Shown: positions 17,366 to 26,922, numbered from the stretch's first letter. The stretch: DNA of 64,000 bases from Burkholderiales bacterium (GCA_026417035.1 JAOAEA010000002.1:1-64000); one strand, 5' to 3'. The notes: generated by a model from the letters alone, not told the origin. Made by a program: numbers and translations.

Positions 17366-17430
17366 GGCGGGCTCCGGCGATGTGTCGCCGCAAGGCTACC
17401 CCAACGCGGCGACCGCGCGCCGGCCCGGGC

Positions 17431-18165
17431 TCACACCTCGACGACGAGATCGGGCCGGAAGCCGGTCTGCTCGTGGGGATAGCCGCGCGCGTTGCAGACG
17501 ACGCGCGTGCCGCCGGCGACGTAGTCGAGCGCGGCATGGGTGTGGCCGTGGATCCAGAGGGCGGCGCGCCCCATCAGCCGCGAGAGGTCGGTCGCGAATC
17601 CGGGGTTGAAGCGGTGGCCGGCGAAGCGCGGCGCGATGCTCGCCGGGTGGGGCAGGAAGTGGGTGACGACCACGGTCGGCCCGTCGCAGCGCTCGGCGAG
17701 CCGCGCCTCGAGCCAGGCGAGGTCGGCGCGATGCAGCGCGATCCAGTCGTCGGTCGTGAAGAGCCGCCCCCGGAACCGGACGATGCGGAAGTCGGGCGCG
17801 ACGCGCGGCAGCTCGGCGAGCGCGCGTTCGCGGGCGGCGGGGCCGTCGAGCGCGAAATCGCTCCAGAGCGTCGCGCCGAGGAAGCGCACCCCGCCGATCA
17901 CCGCCTCGCCGCGGTCGAGCACGACGACGTTCGAGCCCGCCGCCGCGGCGTGGAGCGCGGCCAGGGTTTCGTGGAAGTCCGCGCCGAAGGGCTCGTGGTT
18001 GCCGGCGACGAAGACGACCGGCTGCGTGAACGAGCGCTTCGCCCATTCCACCCCGGCCGCGCCGTTGGCGACGTCGCCCGCGAGCACGACGACGTCGGCG
18101 CCCGCGGGCGGCGCCTCCCAGGGCGCGTCCTCGAGGTGCAGGTCGGAGAGGACCCGGATGCGCAC
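17431..18165 (-). CDS. Calcineurin-like metallophosphoesterase
   Basis: This 244-residue protein shows all the metal-binding motifs in order: SDLHLED at 7-13, LAGDVANG near 30, VAGNHEPFG near 53, VVTHFLPHP near 167 and IHGHTHAALDY near 205. It is a cytosolic single-domain enzyme with no signal peptide. Close relatives are annotated only as putative phosphoesterases; the substrate is unknown. It sits 42 bases after argG, ahead of the decarboxylase, and is probably read through from the arginine genes. Confidence 0.92.
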   Translation of the reverse strand: MRIRVLSDLHLEDAPWEAPPAGADVVVLAGDVANGAAGVEWAKRSFTQPVVFVAGNHEPFGADFHETLAALHAAAAGSNVVVLDRGEAVIGGVRFLGATLWSDFALDGPAARERALAELPRVAPDFRIVRFRGRLFTTDDWIALHRADLAWLEARLAERCDGPTVVVTHFLPHPASIAPRFAGHRFNPGFATDLSRLMGRAALWIHGHTHAALDYVAGGTRVVCNARGYPHEQTGFRPDLVVEV

Positions 18166-18207
18166 GCTCGCGGCCCCCGGTCGCGGCCTGCGGCGCCCCG
18201 TGCGCGC

Positions 18208-19458
<1,251 letters not shown>

Positions 19459-19491
19459 CGCTCTCCCTCTTCCGTCGTGCTCTCGGGAACT

Positions 19492-20511
19492 TCAGTCGAT
19501 CTTCGCGCCGGTCGCCCGGATCACCGGCGCCCAGCGCGCCGCTTCCGCGCGCACGAGCTGCCCGAACGCCTCGGGCGTGCCGCCCGCGGGCTCGAGACCC
19601 GCCGCGTGGAGGCGCGCGCGCACCTCGGGCTCGGCGAGGATCGCGTTCACCTCGCGGTTCAGGCGCTCGACGATCGCGCGCGGCGTGCCCGCGGGCACGA
19701 CGATGCCGTTCCACGCGGTCGCCTCGAAGCCCGGCACGCCGGACTCGGCGAGCGTCGGGAGCTCCGGCATCAGCGCGAAGCGCGCGGCGCTGGTGACCGC
19801 CAGGGCGCGCACGCGGCCCGACTTCAGGTGCGGGTTGATCGCCGTCGGCACCGCCATCAGCATCTGCGTGTCGCCCGCGGCCACCGACGCCGCCGCCGGC
19901 GGGGCGCCGTTGTACGGGACGTGCACGATCTCGAGGCCGGCGGCGGACTTCAGGCGCTCCATCGCGAGGTGCGAGGAGCTGCCGTTGCCGACCGATGCGT
20001 AGTTGTACTTCCCGGGATGCGCGCGCACGACGGCGAGGAATTCCGCCACCGTCGCGGCGGGGAAGCCGGCGTTGACGGCGAGGACGTTCGGCTGGCTCGA
20101 GGTGAGCACCACCGGCGCGAGGTCCTTCTGCGGGTCGTACGGCAACCGTTCGTAGAGGTAGGGCGCGAACGCGAGCGGGCCGTTGAACGCGAGGCCCATC
20201 GTGTAGCCGTCGGGCGCGGCTTTCGCGACGGCGTGGGTGCCCGCGGTGCCGCCCGCGGCCGGGATGTTCTCGACGACGATCGGCTGGCCGAGGCGGTCCT
20301 TCAACCGCTCGGCGAGGATGCGTCCCAGGACGTCGATCGAGCTCGCCGGCGGCGCGGTCATCACGAACCGGACCGGGCGCTGCGGCCAGCTCTCTTGGGC
20401 GGCGGCCCCGCTCGCGGCGAGCCCCGCCGCGAGCGCCAGGGCGGCGATGCGCTTCGCCGCGGCCCGCCGGCCGGACGCGCCGCGGCCCGCGGATGGCAGC
20501 GTCGCGGTCAC
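19492..20511 (-). CDS. Bug/TctC-family tripartite tricarboxylate transporter substrate-binding protein
   Basis: The start is GTG 20511, which shares GTGA with the argF stop; 339 residues follow. After a signal peptide (RIAALALAAGLAASGAAAQ) the mature part shows the Bug signatures WPQRPVRFVMTAPPASSIDVLGRILAERL, VVENIPAAGGTAGTHAVAKAAPDGYT, NYASVGNGSSSHLAMERLK and VPYNGAPPAAASVAAGD. Bug proteins bind carboxylates or amides in the periplasm; Burkholderiales carry many orphan copies. No TctA/TctB permease is nearby. Its position between argF and argG, with overlapping translation, suggests co-expression with arginine synthesis. The ligand is unknown. Confidence 0.93.
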   Translation of the reverse strand: MTATLPSAGRGASGRRAAAKRIAALALAAGLAASGAAAQESWPQRPVRFVMTAPPASSIDVLGRILAERLKDRLGQPIVVENIPAAGGTAGTHAVAKAAPDGYTMGLAFNGPLAFAPYLYERLPYDPQKDLAPVVLTSSQPNVLAVNAGFPAATVAEFLAVVRAHPGKYNYASVGNGSSSHLAMERLKSAAGLEIVHVPYNGAPPAAASVAAGDTQMLMAVPTAINPHLKSGRVRALAVTSAARFALMPELPTLAESGVPGFEATAWNGIVVPAGTPRAIVERLNREVNAILAEPEVRARLHAAGLEPAGGTPEAFGQLVRAEAARWAPVIRATGAKID

Positions 20512-21431
20512 GTCGCCTCGACGCGCCCGAGGACGAGGAACTCCATCAGCGCCTTCTGCGTGTGCAGCCGGTTCTCCGCCTCGTCCCAGACGACGCTCTG
20601 CGGCCCGTCGATCACCTCGGCGGCGACTTCCTCGCCGCGGTGCGCCGGGAGGCAGTGCATGAAGAGCGCGCCGGGCCGCGCGCGGCCCATCATCGCGCCG
20701 TCCACGCGCCAGCCGGCGAACGCCTTGCGCCGCGTCTCGTTCTCGGCCTCGAACCCCATGCTCGTCCAGACGTCGGTGGTCACGAGGTCCGCCCCGCGCG
20801 CCGCGTCCATCGGGTCGGCGAAGGTCTCGAGGAAGGACGACGCGGCCGCGGCGCGCGCCGGGTCGACGCCGTAGCCCTCGGGCGAGGAGACGTTCAGCTT
20901 GAAGCCGAAGATCGGCGCGGCCTCGAGCCAGGTGTGGAAGACGTTGTTGGCGTCGCCGATCCACGCCACCGTCCGCCCCGCGATCGCGCCGCGGTGCTCG
21001 ACGTAGGTGTAGATGTCGGCGAGGATCTGGCAGGGGTGGTACTCGTTGGTGAGGCCGTTGATGACCGGCACGCGCGAGTGCGCCGCGAAGCGCTCGACGA
21101 TCGACTGCTCGTAGGTGCGGATCATGACGAGGTCGACCATGCGCGAGATCACCTGCGCCGCGTCCTCGACCGGCTCGCCGCGCCCGAGCTGCGTGTCCCG
21201 GGTGTTGAGGTAGATCGCGGCGCCGCCGAGCTGGTGCATGCCGGCCTCGAAGGAAAGCCGCGTGCGCGTCGACTGCTTCTCGAAGATCATCGCGAGCGTG
21301 CGGTCGACGAGCGGCCAGTAGCGCCGGTAGGCCTTGAACTCGGCCTTGATCCAGCGCGTGCGCGCGAACAGATGCTCGAGCTCGTCGCGCGAGAGATCGG
21401 AAAACCGGAGGAAATGCCGCGGGGCGGGCAT
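20508..21431 (-). CDS. argF: Ornithine carbamoyltransferase
   Basis: The enzyme transfers a carbamoyl group to ornithine, giving citrulline. In 307 residues, close to family length, it shows the carbamoyl phosphate loop EKQSTRTRLSFE near 51, GRGEPVEDAAQVISRM, HPCQILAD near 130 and the ornithine-binding HCLPAHRGEEV near 265. It starts 18 bases after argD and overlaps the receptor gene by four bases. The product Citrulline goes to ArgG, encoded two genes on. Confidence 0.97.
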   Translation of the reverse strand: MPAPRHFLRFSDLSRDELEHLFARTRWIKAEFKAYRRYWPLVDRTLAMIFEKQSTRTRLSFEAGMHQLGGAAIYLNTRDTQLGRGEPVEDAAQVISRMVDLVMIRTYEQSIVERFAAHSRVPVINGLTNEYHPCQILADIYTYVEHRGAIAGRTVAWIGDANNVFHTWLEAAPIFGFKLNVSSPEGYGVDPARAAAASSFLETFADPMDAARGADLVTTDVWTSMGFEAENETRRKAFAGWRVDGAMMGRARPGALFMHCLPAHRGEEVAAEVIDGPQSVVWDEAENRLHTQKALMEFLVLGRVEAT

Positions 21432-21449
21432 GGCGATGGCCGCGGACGC

Positions 21450-22634
21450 TCAGGCCGGCGGCCGGGCGAGGAACGCGCGGACGAGCGGCGCGAGACGCGC
21501 GACGATCTCGCGGGCCTCGCTTTCGGCGAGCACGAGCGGCGGGAGCAGGCGGATCACGCGGTCCGCCGTGACGTTGATGAGCAGCCCCGCCTCCAGCGCG
21601 AGCTTCGGCAGCTCGCCGCACGGGCGGTCGAGCTCGACGCCGACCATGAGGCCCATGCCGCGCACCTCGACCACGCCCGCGACGCCCGCGAGCGCGTCGC
21701 GCAGCGCCTCGCGGAGGAGGTCGCCCATCCGGGCCGCGTTCGCGAGGAGCCCCTGCTCCTCCATCGCGGCGAGCGTCGCGAGCCCGGCGGCGCACGCGAG
21801 CGGACTGCCGCCGAAGGTCGAGCCGTGGTTGCCGGGCTTGAACACGCCTCTGGCCCGGCCACCCGCGACGCAGGCGCCGATCGGCACGCCCGAGCCGAGG
21901 CCCTTCGCGAGCGTGATCACGTCGGGGAGGATGCCCGCGTGCTGGAAGGCGAACCACTTGCCGGTGCGGCCGATGCCCGACTGCACCTCGTCGATCATCA
22001 GGAGCCAGCCCTGCTCGTCGCAGATCCGGCGCAGGAAGCGCACGTAATCGGGGTCGGCGACGTGGATTCCGCCTTCGCCCTGCAGCACCTCGACGAGCAC
22101 TGCCGTGATGCTGCGGTTCACCTCGGCGGCGCGGCGTACGGCGTCCGCGTCGTTGTAGGGCACGCGCACGAAGCCCGGCACGAGCGGCTCGAAGCCCGCC
22201 TGCGCCTTGCGGTTGCCGGTCGCCGAGAGCGTCGCCAGGGTCCGCCCGTGCCAGGCGTGCTCCATCACGACGATGCTCGCGTTCGCGATCCCGTTCTGGT
22301 GGCCGTAGAGGCGGGCGAGCTTGATCGCGGCCTCGTTCGCCTCGGCGCCCGAGGAGCAGAAGAACGCCTCCTCCAGGCCGGAGAGCGCGGCGAGACGGTC
22401 GGCGAGCGCGCTCTGATTGGGGATCTCGTAGATGTTCGAGGTGTGGATCACCCTCGCCGCCTGCTCCGCGATCGCGCGCACGAGCCTCGGGTGCGCGTGG
22501 CCGAGCCCGGACACCGCGATGCCGGCGAGCGCGTCGAGGTACTTCCGGCCGGCGGTGTCGTAGAGCCACACGCCCTCGCCGCGCGCGAACGCGACGGGGA
22601 GCCGGTTGTAGGTATTCATGAGATGCGAGCCCAT
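21450..22634 (-). CDS. argD: Acetylornithine/succinyldiaminopimelate aminotransferase
   Basis: A class III PLP aminotransferase of 394 residues from ATG 22634 (MGSHLMNTYNRLP); the second ATG at 22619 is also used by some relatives. Visible: GLGHAHPRLV, FFCSSGAEANEAAIKLAR (PLP phosphate loop), EVLQGEGGIHVA, LLMIDEVQSGIGRTG, the Schiff-base lysine in ITLAKGLGSGVPIG and HGSTFGGSPLACAAG. It makes N-acetylornithine, and often also serves lysine synthesis. First gene of the minus-strand arg run. Its leader holds a terminator-like hairpin (22685-22715) beyond a TATGAT -10 element, which may mean attenuation. Confidence 0.95.
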   Translation of the reverse strand: MGSHLMNTYNRLPVAFARGEGVWLYDTAGRKYLDALAGIAVSGLGHAHPRLVRAIAEQAARVIHTSNIYEIPNQSALADRLAALSGLEEAFFCSSGAEANEAAIKLARLYGHQNGIANASIVVMEHAWHGRTLATLSATGNRKAQAGFEPLVPGFVRVPYNDADAVRRAAEVNRSITAVLVEVLQGEGGIHVADPDYVRFLRRICDEQGWLLMIDEVQSGIGRTGKWFAFQHAGILPDVITLAKGLGSGVPIGACVAGGRARGVFKPGNHGSTFGGSPLACAAGLATLAAMEEQGLLANAARMGDLLREALRDALAGVAGVVEVRGMGLMVGVELDRPCGELPKLALEAGLLINVTADRVIRLLPPLVLAESEAREIVARLAPLVRAFLARPPA

Positions 22635-22684
22635 GGCCTCGCAGTCCTCGCGGTCCGCTGGGGGTGCGCTCGACGCCGCCCCCG

Positions 22685-22715
22685 AAAAACCGAACGGCGG
22701 CCCCGCGGCCGCCGT
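22685..22715 (-). terminator. Terminator-like hairpin in the argD leader (possible attenuator)
   Basis: On the minus strand, ACGGCGGCC and GGCCGCCGT form a perfect 9-bp stem around a four-base loop, followed after four bases by UUUUU and then GC-rich leader. It lies between a TATGAT -10 element (22746-22751) and the argD start (22634), so it would stop transcription before the operon unless opened. Confidence 0.55.
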
Positions 22716-22745
22716 CTGCCCGAGCCTTCCGACGCGGGCGCGGCG

Positions 22746-22751
22746 ATCATA
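22746..22751 (-). promoter_or_regulatory. Probable -10 element for the arg operon
   Basis: The minus strand reads TATGAT, five of six to consensus, in the only AT-rich part of the 181-base gap between argD and parA. I see no clear -35. The start would be near 22738, giving a leader of about 100 bases that contains the hairpin. Confidence 0.4.
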
Positions 22752-22815
22752 ACATAGCGGACCGGGGGCGCGCCGCGGCGGCGCGGGCGGCGTCCGGTCG
22801 GGATCCAGGGGGCGG

Positions 22816-23592
22816 ATGCGGCTCGCAGTCTTCAACCAGAAGGGCGGCGTGGGCAAGACGACGACCGCGCTCAACCTCGCCGCGGCGCTCGCCGCCCGCG
22901 GGCTCGAGCCGCTCCTCGTGGACCTCGACTCGCAGGCGCACCTCACCGGCATCCTCTGCGGCGGCGTCGCGTCCGCCGAGGAGAGCCTGTTCGCGTTCTA
23001 CAGCGAGGGCCGCCGGCTCGCCGAGCTCGCGCGCCCGGCGCGGCTCGCCGGGCGCGGCCGCGGCGAGATCGTGCCCGGCCATGCCGAGCTGATGAAGGTG
23101 GACTCGCTCTTCGGCAAGGGCCCGCGCATCCTCTACCGGCTCCGCGAGGGGCTCGACGCCGCCGAGTCCGGCGCCGCGCGGCCGGTGCTCATCGACTGCT
23201 GCCCGATGCTCGGGGTGCTCTCGCTGTCGGGCATCTTCGCGGCCGACCGGATCCTCGTGCCGGTCTCGGCCGACTATCTCGCCGTGCGCGGCGCGCTCGC
23301 GCTCGAGCGCACGCTGAAGGCGCTCGAGCACGTCCTCAAGAGGCGCGTCGCGCGGCGGTTCGTGCTCACCCGGTTCGACGCGCGCCGCGGCATGGCGCAC
23401 CGCATCGAGGCGGAGCTGCGGGAGCGCTTCGGCGAGGAGCTCGCCGCGACGCGCATCGCCGAGGCGGTGGGGCTGGCGGAGAGCCCGTTTCACGGCAAGG
23501 ACGTGCACGCCCACGCGCCGGGAAGCCGCGGCGCCCGCGATTACGAGGCGCTGCTCGAAGAGCTCCTGGCGAGCGGCTTCTTCGAGGTGTGA
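22816..23592 (+). CDS. ParA/Soj-family ATPase, without a ParB partner
   Basis: This 258-residue protein has the deviant Walker A motif KGGVGKTT at 9-16, the Walker A' DLDSQAHLTG near 38-47 and the Walker B-like VLIDCCPMLGVLS near 125. These place it in the ParA/MinD group, which uses ATP-dependent dimers to position DNA or protein cargo. No parB gene or obvious parS site lies next to it, so it is not the chromosomal segregation pair. Orphan ParA proteins position chemotaxis arrays, cellulose synthase, carboxysomes or pili. The cargo is unknown here. It is divergent from argD and convergent with a 73-residue gene. Confidence 0.88.
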   Translation: MRLAVFNQKGGVGKTTTALNLAAALAARGLEPLLVDLDSQAHLTGILCGGVASAEESLFAFYSEGRRLAELARPARLAGRGRGEIVPGHAELMKVDSLFGKGPRILYRLREGLDAAESGAARPVLIDCCPMLGVLSLSGIFAADRILVPVSADYLAVRGALALERTLKALEHVLKRRVARRFVLTRFDARRGMAHRIEAELRERFGEELAATRIAEAVGLAESPFHGKDVHAHAPGSRGARDYEALLEELLASGFFEV

Positions 23593-23610
23593 GCGCCGGC
23601 AGACCGGCGA

Positions 23611-23832
23611 TCACTTCGCCAAGAGGGCGACGACGTCCTCGAAGGAGGGGGCGGGCGCGCCGGCGGGCGGCGCGGGCGGGACGCACTCGAGCACGCGGCA
23701 GTGGGGATACATGCGCTCGAGCTTGCGCGTCGCTTCGGCCTCGTCCCGGCCGTGGATCGCGAGGCGCTCGACCAGCATCCCGCTGCGCGTTCGGATCCGG
23801 AAGGCGTATTTCGTCGTACCGCTGGGCTGCAT
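23611..23832 (-). CDS. Small protein of unknown function
   Basis: From ATG 23832, preceded by an AGGGGGGAG ribosome-binding site, 73 residues follow. The first half (GTTKYAFRIRTRSGMLVERLAIHGRDEAEATRKLERMYPHC contains it) looks like a beta-beta-alpha fold; the tail is proline- and alanine-rich and ends SFEDVVALLAK. A promoter with exact 17-base spacing lies upstream, which supports the gene being real. A longer frame reaches 23925 but lacks such signals. It converges on parA with an 18-base gap. I do not recognise the family. Confidence 0.65.
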   Translation of the reverse strand: MQPSGTTKYAFRIRTRSGMLVERLAIHGRDEAEATRKLERMYPHCRVLECVPPAPPAGAPAPSFEDVVALLAK

Positions 23833-23937
23833 GCGCTCCCCCCTGTGCTCGTGCCACGAGGGAACCTTTGCCCCCGCGCTCCCCGGAGCCGGCCGACGCG
23901 CCGTCTGCAACGCGTTCGCTCCCAAGCCCTTGCCGGC

Positions 23938-23966
23938 GGTATAGCACGGGCCTTCGAGTAACGCAA
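23938..23966 (-). promoter_or_regulatory. Sigma-70 promoter of the 73-residue gene
   Basis: On the minus strand TTGCGT (23966-23961) and TATACC (23943-23938) are 17 bases apart. The -35 is identical to that of rpsT. The start would be near 23931, leaving a leader of about 100 bases with a CTCGT/ACGAG hairpin before the ribosome-binding site. Confidence 0.6.
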
Positions 23967-24063
23967 CGTAACCTCTCAGCCGGAAAGCGGAATTTTGCCC
24001 CGCGCCGGGGCGGGGCCGGACGGCACCGGGCGTCGCCTTGTCCGTGCGGCGGTGGCCGGCTGG

Positions 24064-26034
24064 TCAGCCGATCTTCTTGAGCGACTTCTCCTCGCCGGGC
24101 TTCAGGACGCGCAGGCAGGGGAGATAGCCGTCGTAGACGATGCCGTGCATCTCGACCCGCTTCTGCGAGCGCAGCAGCCCCACGAGGAAGTCGACGACGG
24201 TGCGCGTGATCTGCTGCCCGGGCACGAGGACCGGGATGCCGGGCGGGTAGGGGGTGATCTGGTCGGCGCAGACGCGGTCGACCAGCGCCCGGTTCACGTT
24301 GTCCTTCTCGTCGAGGAGCGGCACCGCCTCGCCGCCGGCGTAGTAAGCGTCGCGCGGCAGGAAGCGCAGCTTCGTGAACTCCGGGATGTCGGGGAACTGG
24401 TAGAGGCGCTGCGGCGCGCGGCCCTCGCGGGCGATGCGCATGAGCGCGTCGTAGAGGCGCGACACCTTGCTGCGCGTCGTGCCGATGGTGAGGAGCAGCG
24501 TGAGCGTGTTGAAGGTGGACTTCTCCACCTGGATGTTGAACCGGTCGAAGAGCTCGCGCTGCAGCTCCTCGACGGTGTAGCCGCTGCGCGAGATGTCGAC
24601 CGTCACCTTGGTCGGGTCGAGGCGGATGCCGTCGTGGCGCACCTCCTCGGGCAGCAGCTCCTCGAGCGCGAGCACCCGGAACACGCCGGTCGAGTCGATC
24701 TGCTTGCGCAGCTCCTGCGCGAGCGCGAGCGTGCGCGTGAGCAGCTTGTAGCCCTCCATCATCATTTGTTTTCTCGCCACGTCGAGGCTCGCGATCATCG
24801 CGTACTGCGGCGACGTCGACGTGTGCATGTTGAAGTTCTCGCGGAAGATGTGCTCGTTGAACTGCGGGTCGTTCACGTGGATCATCGACGCCTGCGAGAA
24901 CGCGCTCATCACCTTGTGGGTGGACTGCGTCGCGTAGTCGGCGCCGGCCTCGAGCGCGGTCGGGCGGAACTCCGGGTGGAAGCGGGCGAAGCCGTACCAG
25001 GCCTCGTCGATGATCACCTTGATGCCCTTCTCGTGCGCCGCCTCGACGATCGCCGGCAGGTCGTAGCGCAGGCCGTCGTAGGTGCACGAGGTGAGGATGA
25101 GCGCCTCGGCGTCCGGGTGCGCCTCGATCGCCTCGAAGATGGTGCGCTTCGGCACCGGCCCGTAGAGCCCGTACTTGCGGTTCACCGACGAGTTGAGGTA
25201 GATCGGGTGCGCGCCGGAGAGCACCACCCCGTGGTGCACCGACTTGTGGCAGTTGCGGTCGAGGAGCAGCTTCTCGCCCGGCGCGAGCAGTGTCTGGAAG
25301 ATGACCTTGTTGGCCGTCGAGGTGCCGTTGGTGGCGAAGAAGGTGCGCCGCGCGCCGAACGCCTTCGCCGCCATCGCCTGCGCCTCGGCGATCACGCCGC
25401 GCGGCTCCATCAGCGAATCGAGCATCGGCACCGACACGGAGAGGTCCGCGTCGAAGATGTGCTCGCCCATGAACTCGTAGAAGTCCGAGACCCACGGGTC
25501 GTTGCGCAGGCTCTCGCCCGAGGAGTGGCCGGGCGTGTGCCAGGAGTCCTTCGCCATCCAGACGTAGTTCTTGAGCTGGTCGTAGAAGGGGGTGCGCGCC
25601 TTCTCCTGGATCTGCGCGTTGACGATGCGGTAGATGCCCCGGTAGTCCTTCTCCTCGCGGTAGAAATAGCCGTCCACGGCCTCGGCGAAGAGCGCGTCGA
25701 CGACCTCGTCCTCCTGCTCCTGCGCGATCAGGATGTAGACGTCGAGCTCGGGGCGCAGGCGCGTCACGCGCTGCACCAGCTCGAGCGCCGACATCTGCAG
25801 CTTGCGCGACTTGCCGCCGTTGATGGTGTAGAGCTTGTCGTCGACTACCACCGCCTGCAGGTCGCCGTCCTCCTCGATCGCCGCGAGCGCCTGCTTCGCG
25901 GTCGTGACGCCCGTGAAGACGATGCCGAGCGGGTTGTCGAGCGAGCGCGCCGCCGCGTTGAGGCTGCGGAGGAACTCCTTCAGGACGAGCGGCTCGTCGT
26001 TGATGACGAGCACGCGGCTCACGGGCTTGCGCAT
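24064..26034 (-). CDS. Orn/Lys/Arg decarboxylase family (PLP fold type I) with receiver-like N-terminal wing
   Basis: The 656-residue protein starts with a receiver-like wing domain (about 1-130, RVLVINDEPLVLKEFLRSL, AVVVDDKLYTINGG). The PLP core follows: TPGHSSGESLRNDP near 165, ATNGTSTANKVIFQTLL, DRNCHKSVHHGVVLSGA, IIDEAWYGFARFHP and the Schiff-base region TQSTHKVMSAFSQASMIHV near 370. The C-terminal domain has ITPYPPGIPVLVPGQQIT. Family members decarboxylate arginine, lysine or ornithine to polyamines and often serve acid resistance. It is shorter than E. coli SpeF, CadA or AdiA (over 700 residues), and substrate cannot be assigned by eye. It has its own promoter. Confidence 0.92.
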   Translation of the reverse strand: MRKPVSRVLVINDEPLVLKEFLRSLNAAARSLDNPLGIVFTGVTTAKQALAAIEEDGDLQAVVVDDKLYTINGGKSRKLQMSALELVQRVTRLRPELDVYILIAQEQEDEVVDALFAEAVDGYFYREEKDYRGIYRIVNAQIQEKARTPFYDQLKNYVWMAKDSWHTPGHSSGESLRNDPWVSDFYEFMGEHIFDADLSVSVPMLDSLMEPRGVIAEAQAMAAKAFGARRTFFATNGTSTANKVIFQTLLAPGEKLLLDRNCHKSVHHGVVLSGAHPIYLNSSVNRKYGLYGPVPKRTIFEAIEAHPDAEALILTSCTYDGLRYDLPAIVEAAHEKGIKVIIDEAWYGFARFHPEFRPTALEAGADYATQSTHKVMSAFSQASMIHVNDPQFNEHIFRENFNMHTSTSPQYAMIASLDVARKQMMMEGYKLLTRTLALAQELRKQIDSTGVFRVLALEELLPEEVRHDGIRLDPTKVTVDISRSGYTVEELQRELFDRFNIQVEKSTFNTLTLLLTIGTTRSKVSRLYDALMRIAREGRAPQRLYQFPDIPEFTKLRFLPRDAYYAGGEAVPLLDEKDNVNRALVDRVCADQITPYPPGIPVLVPGQQITRTVVDFLVGLLRSQKRVEMHGIVYDGYLPCLRVLKPGEEKSLKKIG

Positions 26035-26057
26035 GGCGGGCGGTGCGAAAAGCCCCG

Positions 26058-26086
26058 TTTATCCTGCAAATCCGGCCGCGGTTCAA
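26058..26086 (-). promoter_or_regulatory. Probable sigma-70 promoter of the decarboxylase
   Basis: The minus strand has TTGAAC (26086-26081), 17 bases, then GATAAA (26063-26058); each is four of six to consensus. The start would be near 26051, about 17 bases before the ATG. Confidence 0.45.
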
Positions 26087-26515
26087 GGGCGCTCGCGGCG
26101 CGCGCGGCGAAAGTGCCTCCGCGGTCCCCGCGCGGCGCGCCGGCGGTCAGCGCGGTGAAAGGCCGCCCTCCCGGGCGGGGTACGGCAGCGGACTCGCGGG
26201 ACGCGCCTTCAGGCTTCGGGGCGGAGGCCTCGGCGGAGCGCGAGCCGGGGCGGCCTGGGCGGGCGCTCCGCGTTTCGTGCCGTTGGCGTTTCCCGCCCGG
26301 CCCGGGCCCGAGCGGGTCCTCGAGGTCCTCGCGCGGCCGGGCGGGCGGCGCCCGCCTGAGTCAGCGCGACTGCACGGTGCTTCGGGCAGGGAATGCCGTG
26401 CTCCGCCGCCGGTAGCGGACCGGGCGCGGCGCTACGGGTGCGGAAAAGGGGAGGTCGGTGGGAACCCCGGGGATACGGGGCCGCGGCAGGCGCGTTCCGG
26501 CCGCGGCCAGGGGCC
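26087..26515. other. Intergenic region without a recognisable gene
   Basis: About 430 very GC-rich bases lie between the decarboxylase promoter and the end of rpsT. The frames that stay open show no family motif. Just after rpsT on the minus strand, GGCCGCGGC and GCCGCGGCC form a 9-bp hairpin without a U-run, so it may slow polymerase but is not a standard terminator. Confidence 0.5.
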
Positions 26516-26779
26516 TCAGGCGAGGGCCTTGATCTGCGCGGCGAGGCGGCTCTTGTGCCGCGCGGCCTTGTTCTTGTGGATGATTCTCTTGTCCGCGATG
26601 CGATCGACGGTGCTCGTCGATGCGCGGAACGCGGCGAGCGCCGCGCTCTTGTCGCCAGCGGCGATCGCCTTGCGCACCTTCTTGACGGCGGTGCGGAGCT
26701 CCGAGCGGAGCGCCGCGTTGTGCTGGCGGCGCTTCTCCGACTGGCGGGCGCGCTTGCGGGCCTGGGCAGTGTTGGCCAT
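26516..26779 (-). CDS. rpsT: 30S ribosomal protein S20
   Basis: The 87-residue basic protein begins [21 protein letters not shown], the family signature, and continues [17 protein letters not shown] and [20 protein letters not shown]20 binds the 5' domain of 16S rRNA early in 30S assembly. It is divergent from murJ, the same arrangement found in many betaproteobacteria. A well-spaced promoter stands upstream with a leader of about 29 bases. Confidence 0.98.
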   Translation of the reverse strand: MANTAQARKRARQSEKRRQHNAALRSELRTAVKKVRKAIAAGDKSAALAAFRASTSTVDRIADKRIIHKNKAARHKSRLAAQIKALA

Positions 26780-26814
26780 GGGTTCGATCCGGTCCGTTGC
26801 GAGGAAAGCCCGAA

Positions 26815-26843
26815 ATTCTAATGAGTTATCCCGGTGCACGCAA
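26815..26843 (-). promoter_or_regulatory. rpsT promoter
   Basis: On the minus strand TTGCGT (26843-26838), exactly 17 bases, then TAGAAT (26820-26815). Five of six bases match in the -10. The start would be near 26808. Confidence 0.7.
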
Positions 26844-26864
26844 GGCGCGCGCACGCACCGGGAC

Positions 26865-26870
26865 TATAAT
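26865..26870 (+). promoter_or_regulatory. murJ -10 element
   Basis: A perfect TATAAT lies 53 bases before the murJ ATG. The -35 region overlaps the rpsT -35 and has no good match, so the two divergent promoters may compete. Confidence 0.5.
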
Positions 26871-26922
26871 CGCGGCGCCATGGAGAGGGCCGCGTGGGGC
26901 ACGGGCGGGAAGCGCTGAGCCG

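Noticed and set aside
26480-26515. GC-rich 9-bp hairpin just after rpsT as terminator.
   Set aside because: No U-run follows the stem on the minus strand, so it does not meet the standard for an intrinsic terminator.
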